Assembly: GCA_900757205.1 (NCBI GenBank)
Contig: CAAENA010000005.1
Span: 1-6,655, forward strand
Source of the DNA: an uncultured Collinsella sp.
Lineage (GTDB): Bacteria > Actinomycetota > Coriobacteriia > Coriobacteriales > Coriobacteriaceae
Length of the DNA stretch: 6,655 nucleotides
Direction: 5' to 3'
The position numbers were made by a program, and so were the translations under genes. The notes under the pieces are model-generated. The model had not been told where the DNA came from, made no database searches, and worked only from the letters and a program-made list of their open reading frames with translations. Positions 1 to 4,464 of this stretch are shown here, in pieces. How positions within the stretch are numbered: position 1 is the first letter of the stretch; every line of letters begins with the position of its first letter.

Positions 1-1166
1 CCGCCGCAAATGCGATTGCGCAGGCATTCGACCTCATCCGCGGCACCAATGGCATCCCCGAGGATATTGAGATTGAAGTGCTCGATATCCTTGATTTTGG
101 ACGTATTAAATTCGACGGCAATAAGACCGCGGCTTCTTTTACGGGAGCCACGCGCCCCATTTACGACCTGACCTGGCGATATACGCTTACGGGACATCTT
201 CTCTGGGGTGGCGGAACGGCATGGTCGCGAATTATGTTCCCCGCCTTCAACGAATATATTCGTAGCCGCAGGCCCATAGCCGTGGTTGCAACGCACATCA
301 CAGCAGCCAATGTTGCCGTGGGCGCCCGCGTAATTACGGGTATCGATTATCCGGTCATCTGCGTACCGACCGACTACGAAGTCGAGGGATGGTGGCCCCA
401 CAAGGACACCGATTTATTCTGTGTTGCCAACGAATTTATGGCCGAAACGCTGCGTCCGCGCAAGGTGCTCGAAACAAAGATTCGCATTACCGGCATTCCT
501 ATTCGCGCCGGATTCGACACGGATTATGATCGCGAAGAAGAGCTAGCTAAGTTCAACCTCCCCACCGACAAGACCGTCGTGCTGGTAATGGCCGGTGCCA
601 GCTTGCCTCAACCGTACGTTCGCTTTCGCGCGGAGATGGACCGCACCCTCCCCTTCCTGCGCAGTTTCGAGGACATGCACTTTGTCTTTTTGCCGGGCAA
701 GGATAAGGAATACGCCGCCCGTCTCAAAACGCTCTTCGACGCCATGAAGCTCGAAAATGTCACGGTACTGGACTATGTCGACGACATGGCAGCCCTCATG
801 CACGGCTGCGACCTGGCAATTCTCAAATCGGGCGGACTCACCGTCACCGAGTGCCTATGCGCACACCTACCGATGATCCTGCTGGGCAAATCATACGGCC
901 AGGAAAAGGCCAACACCACCATGCTCACTGGCATGGGCGCCAGCATGCACGTCACCACCGCACGAGAACTCATCGTAACCCTGCGCCACCTACACGATCA
1001 TCCTGAGTCGCTCAAGGCACTGCTCATCAATGGCGAAGTGCTGCGCCGTCCCCACGCAGCCGAAGACATAGCCATCGCAACCATGGAGCTCGTAGGCAAA
1101 CCCCAAAAGCGCAAACGAGCCTTCTGCCGCTTCTACTGGGGCGGAAAACCCGCGCACATCCGCTAG
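1..1166 (+). CDS. MurG/MGDG-synthase-like glycosyltransferase (5' end missing)
   Basis: The reading frame is open from the left edge and stops with TAG at 1164-1166, giving about 387 visible residues. The first ones (AANAIAQAF) match the segment just after the N-terminal glycine-rich loop of this family, so only some 15-20 residues should lie outside the window. The internal GTG at 78 is therefore not the start. The N-terminal half fits the MGDG-synthase domain: HITAANVAV, then VCVPTDYEVEGWW-like and ITGIPIRAGF. The C-terminal half is a GT28/GT-B domain with the nucleotide-sugar segment LAILKSGGLTVTECLCAHLP and the later GQEKAN. Family members move a sugar from a UDP-sugar to diacylglycerol or a similar lipid at the inner face of the membrane; the exact donor and acceptor cannot be read here. 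The basic, aromatic C-terminus (CRFYWGGKPAHIR) has a degenerate inverted echo at 1320-1334. A palindromic repeat begins 13 bases after the stop. The family call is firm, the substrate open. Confidence 0.85.
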   Translation, partial: AANAIAQAFDLIRGTNGIPEDIEIEVLDILDFGRIKFDGNKTAASFTGATRPIYDLTWRYTLTGHLLWGGGTAWSRIMFPAFNEYIRSRRPIAVVATHITAANVAVGARVITGIDYPVICVPTDYEVEGWWPHKDTDLFCVANEFMAETLRPRKVLETKIRITGIPIRAGFDTDYDREEELAKFNLPTDKTVVLVMAGASLPQPYVRFRAEMDRTLPFLRSFEDMHFVFLPGKDKEYAARLKTLFDAMKLENVTVLDYVDDMAALMHGCDLAILKSGGLTVTECLCAHLPMILLGKSYGQEKANTTMLTGMGASMHVTTARELIVTLRHLHDHPESLKALLINGEVLRRPHAAEDIAIATMELVGKPQKRKRAFCRFYWGGKPAHIR

Positions 1167-1179
1167 CGTCTTAATTTCC

Positions 1180-1283
1180 GCTTGCCTGCGGGAGGCCCCT
1201 ATATATCATCCCGTGCTCAAACATTCTCGCTTCGCTGCGAAACTGCGCGCGGGACGATATATAGGGGCCTCCCGCAGGTAAGC
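1180..1283 (-). repeat. Long palindrome with conserved core, copy 1
   Basis: The arms 1180-1216 and 1247-1283 pair over 37 positions with three non-Watson-Crick pairs (1184/1279, 1208/1255, 1214/1249). The 30-base loop contains a small inner hairpin (1228-1230 with 1237-1239). On the minus strand the centre (1249 to 1214) reads CGCGCAGTTTCGCAGCGA followed by AGCGAGAATGTTTGAGCA. The same core occurs on the plus strand in copy 2. The strand given is the one on which the core reads this way. The palindrome begins 13 bases after the glycosyltransferase stop codon. No T-run follows it on either strand, so it is not a canonical intrinsic terminator. It may be a REP-like or MITE-like dispersed element, or an RNA 3'-end element. 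Confidence 0.85.
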
Positions 1284-1359
1284 TGCGTTAACGTACCAGC
1301 GGCTATACCAGATTCCCCACCAGTAGAATCTGCAAAGGGGAACCAGAAAATATAAATAC

Positions 1360-1408
1360 AGTAAGTCGATGCGACAAAGGAGGCGTCCCTTCATCGCATC
1401 GACTTACT
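1360..1408 (-). terminator. Probable terminator hairpin for the nrdR-dut direction
   Basis: The arms 1360-1374 and 1394-1408 form a perfect 15-bp stem (AGTAAGTCGATGCGA on the left) around a 19-base loop. Read leftward, the stem is followed by the T-rich run GTATTTATATTTT. That fits a rho-independent terminator for leftward transcripts coming out of dut. Rightward it is followed by AGAAAAGTAAAT and is unlikely to terminate. The loop is larger and the T-run more broken than in a textbook terminator. Confidence 0.5.
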
Positions 1409-1439
1409 AGAAAAGTAAATATTGTTTCAAGCGAGTAGC

Positions 1440-1547
1440 CGCCCGCCCGGGGCTTACCTATATCGTTCCACGCGCAGTTTCGCAGCGAGCGAAGCGACGC
1501 GAGAATGTTTGAGCATGGAATGATATAGGTAAGCCCCGGGCGGGAGG
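1440..1547 (+). repeat. Long palindrome with conserved core, copy 2
   Basis: The arms 1442-1470 and 1516-1544 pair over 29 positions with a single G-T wobble (1465/1521). Two further G-C pairs (1439-1440 with 1546-1547) lie beyond a mismatch. The centre, 1471-1515, reads CGCGCAGTTTCGCAGCGA, then a GCGA-rich stretch 9 bases longer than in copy 1, then GCGAGAATGTTTGAGCA. The core equals the inverted core of copy 1, while the outer stem sequence is different. The pairing part ends 15 bases from the dut stop codon. A GTAG tetranucleotide, the usual mark 5' of REP palindromes, lies at 1435-1438, but I see no matching one beside copy 1. Confidence 0.85.
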
Positions 1548-1559
1548 GATACGGGCGCC

Positions 1560-2003
1560 CTAGGCGATGCCGCTGGAGCCGAAGCCTCCTTTGCCTCGGT
1601 CGGTTTCGTCTAGTTCTTCTACTTCTATGAGATTGACCGTGGGGACTTCTTGGATGACGAGTTGGGCTATGCGGTCGCCTTTATTGATTTGAATGTTATT
1701 GGAGGGATCCAGGTTGATGAGGATAACCTTGAGTTCTCCTCGGTAGTGGGCGTCGATGAGGCCCGGCGTATTGACTATAGACAGGCCCTGCTTGATGGCC
1801 AAGCCGCTGCGGGGCTGGACGAAGCCGGCGTAGCCATCGGGCAGGGCGATGGCCAGCCCCGTAGAGACCAGACGGCGTTCGAAGGGCTTCAGGACGCAGT
1901 CCTCGTTGGAGCGCAAATCCAAGCCGGCATCAGTGGGATGGGCGTATTTGGGAAGCTCGAGGGTGGGGTCGAGACGCTTTATGTTGACGGTAATGTTGGA
2001 CAT
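1560..2003 (-). CDS. dut: Deoxyuridine 5'-triphosphate nucleotidohydrolase (dUTPase)
   Basis: The protein has 147 residues, the normal length of a homotrimeric dUTPase. The enzyme splits dUTP into dUMP and pyrophosphate with Mg2+, keeping uracil out of DNA and supplying dUMP for dTMP synthesis. All five family motifs are visible and intact. They are motif 1 AHPTDAGLDLRS (21-32), motif 2 QPRSGLAIKQG (63-73), motif 3 NTPGLIDAHYRGE (78-90) with catalytic Asp84 and uridine-stacking Tyr87, motif 4 KGDRIAQL (108-115), and the mobile C-terminal motif 5 RGKGGFGSSG (136-145). The start is four bases after the nrdR stop and has a ribosome binding site overlapping that stop, so the two genes are almost certainly co-transcribed. 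The gene ends at 1560, 15 bases before the paired arm of the copy 2 palindrome. Confidence 0.97.
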   Translation of the reverse strand: MSNITVNIKRLDPTLELPKYAHPTDAGLDLRSNEDCVLKPFERRLVSTGLAIALPDGYAGFVQPRSGLAIKQGLSIVNTPGLIDAHYRGELKVILINLDPSNNIQINKGDRIAQLVIQEVPTVNLIEVEELDETDRGKGGFGSSGIA

Positions 2004-2007
2004 GGAA

Positions 2008-2014
2008 TCACCTT
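2008..2014 (-). promoter_or_regulatory. Ribosome binding site of dut, overlapping the nrdR stop
   Basis: On the minus strand AAGGTGA lies four bases before the dut ATG, and its TGA is the nrdR stop codon. This arrangement supports translational coupling of dut to nrdR and fixes the dut start at 2003. Confidence 0.7.
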
Positions 2015-2451
2015 AGCTTGTCGAGCTCTTGCAGAAACTCATCGACGTCTTTGAAATCGCGGTAGACCGAGGCAAAGCGAATGTAGGCCACCTTGTCGAT
2101 CTTGGCCAAACGCTTGAGCACCATGTCACCCAACTCATGGGACGTGACGGCCGTCAGTGTGCGAGAGCGCAACTCGACCTCGATGTCGTCGATAATCTCA
2201 TTGAGCTTCTTAGTGTCAATATCGCGTTTGATGGTGGCGCGCATCAAGCCGACAAGAAGCTTATTGCGATCGAACCGCTGCTTGGTTCCATCTGACTTAA
2301 TGACCTCGATAGGGTCCTCGCATCGCTCAAACGTTGTAAAGCGGTAGTTACACGAGCAACATTCGCGACGGCGCTTAATGGTGTTATTTGACTCCTGCAT
2401 ACGGGAATCAACGACGCGGGTATGTGCCTTGCCGCATTTGGGACAGCGCAT
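2008..2451 (-). CDS. nrdR: Transcriptional repressor NrdR of ribonucleotide reductase genes
   Basis: The protein has 147 residues, typical for NrdR. An N-terminal zinc ribbon is formed by Cys3, Cys6, Cys31 and Cys34 (MRCPKCGK ... ECCSC). The DSR...RRR and FTTFER signatures follow. Next comes an ATP-cone domain from about residue 48 (IEVIKSDGTKQRFDRNKL) to about 135, with the family's KVAYIRFASVYR at 120-131. The ATP cone senses ATP/dATP, and the protein then represses ribonucleotide reductase operons through paired NrdR boxes. No ribonucleotide reductase gene or clear NrdR box is present here. The gene follows the LysM gene by 51 bases, as in Mycobacterium (Rv2719c-nrdR), and precedes dut by four. 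The start has a strong AGGAGG site, but a 12-bp inverted repeat overlaps the start codon. Confidence 0.97.
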   Translation of the reverse strand: MRCPKCGKAHTRVVDSRMQESNNTIKRRRECCSCNYRFTTFERCEDPIEVIKSDGTKQRFDRNKLLVGLMRATIKRDIDTKKLNEIIDDIEVELRSRTLTAVTSHELGDMVLKRLAKIDKVAYIRFASVYRDFKDVDEFLQELDKLR

Positions 2452-2455
2452 GGTA

Positions 2456-2461
2456 CCTCCT
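2456..2461 (-). promoter_or_regulatory. Ribosome binding site of nrdR
   Basis: A perfect AGGAGG on the minus strand lies four bases (TACC) before the ATG at 2451-2449. Its 3' part is inside the inverted repeat at 2446-2489. Confidence 0.75.
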
Positions 2462-2469
2462 CTTAAACG

Positions 2470-2475
2470 ATAATA
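2470..2475 (-). promoter_or_regulatory. Possible -10 box of an nrdR-dut promoter
   Basis: TATTAT on the minus strand lies in the loop of the inverted repeat before nrdR. No convincing -35 is seen at the right distance (2493-2498 reads TATCGC). If it is active, the leader would be only about ten bases and would lack the 5' arm of the repeat. Confidence 0.25.
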
Positions 2476-2502
2476 AGGGTACCATGCGCAGCGCGATAAT
2501 GA

Positions 2503-2952
2503 TTACGAACGATCAGGAACCTTAAGATGCGCACCGGCGGCGAGCGAACCATGCTCCAGATGATTGACGCTACGGATCATGTCGGAAGTCTCTTGCGTGG
2601 AAAGGCCTTCGATTGGATATTCTTCGGCAAGCGACCAAAGAGAATCGCCAGGCTGAACGCGAATGGTCTCGTAGGTAATGTTGGAAACGGACTCGGCATA
2701 CGCGGCGTGACGAGCGCTAAAGACCGACATAGCGAGGACAAAGAAGAGCGTAAGCGCAACGGCGACGGCGACAATCGTCGGAACCTTCAGGGCAACGCGG
2801 GCCGGCGCGACTACAGCCTGCTGATTGCGCGCAGGCTTTACGGTCAAAGGCTGAAAGCCGGAGCGGCCACCCTGAACAACCGTAAAAGTGGGTTCTGCAG
2901 GCGTCTCGAGCTTAAGGGCGAGGTTTCCCTGGACCATATTCGTTACGTTCAT
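2503..2952 (-). CDS. LysM-domain membrane protein, candidate SOS cell-division inhibitor
   Basis: There are two adjacent Met codons (2955 and 2952). The ribosome binding site GAGGAG at 2959-2964 is three bases from the first and six from the second, so I chose the second, giving 149 residues. Counting from the first Met, the N-terminal 57 residues are polar and probably cytoplasmic. A membrane segment spans about 58-79 (VPTIVAVAVALTLFFVLAM). A LysM peptidoglycan-binding domain runs from about 96 to 148 (IRVQPGDSLWSLAEEYP ... LKVPDRS). No hydrolase domain follows. Membrane segment plus LysM, divergent from lexA with shared LexA boxes, is the layout of Bacillus YneA. DivS of Corynebacterium and Rv2719c (ChiZ) of Mycobacterium also lie next to lexA. 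I infer an SOS-induced protein that delays division. Sequence likeness to those proteins is not shown beyond the domain layout, so no symbol is given. Confidence 0.8.
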   Translation of the reverse strand: MNVTNMVQGNLALKLETPAEPTFTVVQGGRSGFQPLTVKPARNQQAVVAPARVALKVPTIVAVAVALTLFFVLAMSVFSARHAAYAESVSNITYETIRVQPGDSLWSLAEEYPIEGLSTQETSDMIRSVNHLEHGSLAAGAHLKVPDRS

Positions 2953-2958
2953 CATGTT

Positions 2959-2966
2959 CTCCTCTC
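2959..2966 (-). promoter_or_regulatory. Ribosome binding site of the LysM gene
   Basis: GAGAGGAG on the minus strand lies three bases from the first Met codon and six from the second. The six-base spacing favours initiation at 2952. Confidence 0.6.
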
Positions 2967-2988
2967 GCGTGTTTTGCTGAGAACAGTT

Positions 2989-3017
2989 TTATCAAGCCGC
3001 GCGGACAAAAATGTCTA
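2989..3017 (-). promoter_or_regulatory. Alternative leftward promoter for the LysM gene
   Basis: TAGACA (3017-3012) and TGATAA (2994-2989) are separated by exactly 17 bases on the minus strand. The match is weaker than the promoter at 3043-3070. LexA box 1 lies six bases upstream of this -35. Confidence 0.25.
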
Positions 3018-3022
3018 GCGCG

Positions 3023-3036
3023 AGAACGAATGTTCG
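3023..3036. promoter_or_regulatory. LexA/SOS box 1
   Basis: AGAACGAATGTTCG contains the perfect palindrome GAAC-GAAT-GTTC, with one mismatch to the Gram-positive/actinobacterial consensus CGAAC-N4-GTTCG. It lies at the predicted start point of the leftward promoter at 3043-3070. Confidence 0.8.
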
Positions 3037-3042
3037 GTTATT

Positions 3043-3070
3043 ATTATCTTCGAACAGTTGTTCCTGTCAA
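3043..3070 (-). promoter_or_regulatory. LexA-controlled leftward promoter of the LysM gene
   Basis: On the minus strand a perfect -35 TTGACA (3070-3065) and GATAAT (3048-3043, five of six consensus bases) are separated by 16 bases. Fourteen of those bases are LexA box 2. The start point would fall near 3036, at the edge of box 1. LexA bound to boxes 1 and 2 should therefore block polymerase directly. Confidence 0.7.
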
Positions 3071-3077
3071 GCAAAAT
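3049..3077 (+). promoter_or_regulatory. Possible lexA promoter
   Basis: TTCGAA (3049-3054) and CAAAAT (3072-3077) are 17 bases apart. Both match consensus weakly. The start point would fall within LexA box 3, which fits autorepression. Other placements are possible. Confidence 0.25.
3051..3064. promoter_or_regulatory. LexA/SOS box 2
   Basis: CGAACAGTTGTTCC has the complete CGAAC half and a GTTC half, and closely fits the Bacillus-type SOS box. It occupies nearly all of the spacer between -35 and -10 of the leftward promoter. It begins exactly 28 bp after box 1. Confidence 0.85.
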
Positions 3078-3078
3078 T

Positions 3079-3092
3079 CGAACATTTGTTTG
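3079..3092. promoter_or_regulatory. LexA/SOS box 3
   Basis: CGAACATTTGTTTG fits the same box with GTTT in place of GTTC in the second half. It begins 28 bp after box 2 and ends 23 bases before the lexA ATG, so it is the natural operator for lexA autorepression. Confidence 0.75.
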
Positions 3093-3100
3093 ACATGGGT

Positions 3101-3108
3101 AGAGAGGA
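3101..3108 (+). promoter_or_regulatory. Ribosome binding site of lexA
   Basis: AGAGAGGA ends seven bases before the ATG at 3116. No such site precedes the in-frame ATGs at 3011 or 3095, so it decides the lexA start. Confidence 0.75.
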
Positions 3109-3115
3109 TGCCCTG

Positions 3116-3760
3116 ATGGCTCGCAAAATTACCAAGCGTCAGCAGCAAATTTACGACTTCATCAAGGAATATCAGCAGGAGAAGGGTTATCCGCCCAGCG
3201 TGCGCGAGATGGCTTCTGCCGTGGGCCTTTCCTCCCCCAGCACCGTGCACGCCCATCTCTCTGCCCTGGAGGCGCGCGGGCTACTCAAGCGCGATGCCAC
3301 CAAACCGCGCGCCCTGGAACTCTTTAACGAGGATGGTTCCTCTGTCTCAATTTCTAAATCTGACGAGCCCACCGCACCTCGCGGAACGGTCTCGCTACCG
3401 CTCGTTGGTCGCGTCGCGGCTGGGATTCCCATTCTGGCCGAGCAGAATATCGAAGACACGTTTACTATCCCGACCGAAATCGCCACTGATCAGGGTTCCT
3501 TTATCCTTGAGGTGCATGGGAGCTCAATGATCAATGTCGGCATCTTCAATGGCGATTACATCATCGTCCGTGAACAAAAGAGTGCCATGAACGGCGAAAT
3601 TGTCGTGGCCATGATTGATGGTTCGGCGACCGTCAAGACGTTCTACAAGGAGCAGGGGCGTGTGCGCTTGCAGCCCGAGAACGACACCATGGAACCTATC
3701 TATGCAACGAATCCCGTTATCCTGGGCAAAGTCGTCGGCTTGATGCGCCGGTTCTCGTAA
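3116..3760 (+). CDS. lexA: LexA repressor, SOS regulator
   Basis: The protein has 214 residues, the usual LexA length. The frame is open further upstream (ATG at 3011 and 3095), but those starts lack a ribosome site and would place the LexA boxes inside the gene, so 3116 is preferred. The N-terminal winged helix-turn-helix is clear at about 1-65 (YPPSVREMASAVGLSSPSTV at 25-44). A linker follows, then the S24 self-cleavage domain. The cleavage site is Ala102-Gly103 in GRVAAGIP. The catalytic serine is Ser137 (HGSSMINVG) and the general-base lysine is Lys174 (ATVKTFY). LexA represses SOS genes and cleaves itself when stimulated by RecA-ssDNA filaments. Here it should repress itself and the divergent LysM gene through the three boxes at 3023-3092. 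The TAA stop shares a base with the ATG of the next gene. Confidence 0.97.
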   Translation: MARKITKRQQQIYDFIKEYQQEKGYPPSVREMASAVGLSSPSTVHAHLSALEARGLLKRDATKPRALELFNEDGSSVSISKSDEPTAPRGTVSLPLVGRVAAGIPILAEQNIEDTFTIPTEIATDQGSFILEVHGSSMINVGIFNGDYIIVREQKSAMNGEIVVAMIDGSATVKTFYKEQGRVRLQPENDTMEPIYATNPVILGKVVGLMRRFS

Positions 3761-4464
3761 TGCAAAAACGCATAACCATATTTGATACCGTCCGCGGGTT
3801 TACGATGATTTCTATGGCAGGTTTTCACGCTTGCTATGATCTCGCCTACCTGTACGGCTGGGATATGCCCTGGTTTACCCAGTCAGTCTTTCAAGACATC
3901 TGGCGCGCCAGCATCAGCTGGGTATTTTTGTTTATCGCCGGTTGGATGTGCACCCTTTCGCGCAACAATATCAAACGTGCCGCCAAATACGCCTTAGCAG
4001 CACTCGTTGTCTGGTTGGCAACAACACTTGTCTCAGTCGACGATTCGGTTAATTTTGGCATCATCTACTGCATGGCCGCATGCACCGGCATCGTAGCGTT
4101 GACCGATCCCGTCCTTAAGAAGATAACGGCGAGATGGGGCATGCCCCTATGCCTTATGTTGTTCGCAATCACCTTGAGCATCCCCAAAACGATCTACCCT
4201 GTCCCCTACCTGGCGTGGCTGGGATTTCCGAGCCCTTGGTTTATCTCAGGTGATTACTACCCCATCATCCCGTTTATCTTTATGTATCTTGCAGGATACT
4301 TCGCCGCACACATAGCGCAGGGAATCGATAAGACCGTCCCTAGCTGGGCCTACGCCAACCCCCTGCCGGCGCTCGCCAGCCTTGGACGTCACGCTCTCCC
4401 CTTTTATCTGCTGCATCAGCCCATCATTCTGGGCATTTTAGAGCTCGTCTACTCGGTGCGATAA
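3760..4464 (+). CDS. DUF1624 / heparan-alpha-glucosaminide acetyltransferase-like membrane protein
   Basis: The protein has 234 residues and about seven hydrophobic segments: roughly 12-32, 48-66, 73-92, 98-116, 126-142, 165-185 and 211-230. The N-terminus ITIFDTVRGFTMISMAGFH, followed by CYDLAYLYGW, is characteristic of DUF1624 proteins, which are related to the HGSNAT/acyltransferase-3-like membrane acetyltransferases. The C-terminal GRHALPFYLLHQPI is also typical. The family is thought to pass acyl groups across the membrane to sugars, but the substrate of this protein is unknown. Its ATG overlaps the lexA stop (TAATG) and no good ribosome site precedes it, so it is probably translated by coupling to lexA and thus placed under LexA control. 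Its 3' end overlaps the convergent hflX by 16 bp. Confidence 0.8.
   Translation: MQKRITIFDTVRGFTMISMAGFHACYDLAYLYGWDMPWFTQSVFQDIWRASISWVFLFIAGWMCTLSRNNIKRAAKYALAALVVWLATTLVSVDDSVNFGIIYCMAACTGIVALTDPVLKKITARWGMPLCLMLFAITLSIPKTIYPVPYLAWLGFPSPWFISGDYYPIIPFIFMYLAGYFAAHIAQGIDKTVPSWAYANPLPALASLGRHALPFYLLHQPIILGILELVYSVR

Larger units (their letters stand above)
1167..1559. other. Structured convergent intergenic region, no gene
   Basis: These 393 bases separate the glycosyltransferase gene and dut, which point at each other. I see no credible gene. The region is filled by two long palindromes with a common core (1180-1283 and 1440-1547) and a shorter perfect hairpin (1360-1408). The stretch 1284-1359 contains a short TTCCCC/GGGGAA pairing (1313-1318 with 1337-1342) and the inverted echo of the glycosyltransferase 3' end. 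In 1409-1439 I see only AT-rich sequence and a GTAG (1435-1438) just before the second palindrome. Confidence 0.8.
2446..2489 (-). repeat. Inverted repeat enclosing the nrdR start codon
   Basis: GCGCATGGTACC at 2446-2457 is perfectly complementary to GGTACCATGCGC at 2478-2489, with a 20-base loop. In a leftward transcript beginning upstream, the nrdR AUG (2451-2449) and the last bases of its AGGAGG would be paired. A transcript starting inside the loop would lack the 5' arm. Confidence 0.6.

Noticed and set aside
78..1166. GTG at 78 as the start of the glycosyltransferase
   Set aside because: The frame is open to the left edge and the upstream residues (AANAIAQAF) belong to the conserved N-terminal domain, so the gene begins outside the window.
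1180..1283. Palindrome 1 as a classical rho-independent terminator
   Set aside because: The stem is far longer than usual and no T-run follows it on either strand. The conserved core loop is also not expected of a simple terminator.
1206..1394. A 62-codon minus-strand open frame across palindrome 1
   Set aside because: It lies mostly in palindromic repeat sequence, has no ribosome binding site or recognisable domain, and its CRFYW segment is better explained as an inverted echo of the neighbouring gene.
1180..1547. CRISPR array
   Set aside because: There are only two copies, in inverted orientation, with no regular spacers and no cas genes.
2527..3018. A 163-codon plus-strand frame opposite the LysM gene
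   Set aside because: It is a shadow of the LysM gene, with no domain, no ribosome site and an unlikely composition. The opposite frame has a clear membrane segment and LysM domain.
3090..3095. TTGACA on the plus strand as the lexA -35 box
   Set aside because: It is only 20 bases before the lexA ATG, so the -10 would fall on the start codon and leave no leader for the ribosome site.
3011..3115. lexA starting at the ATG at 3011 or 3095
   Set aside because: There is no ribosome binding site at either, the added residues do not look like LexA, and the longer form would place the LexA operators inside the coding region.
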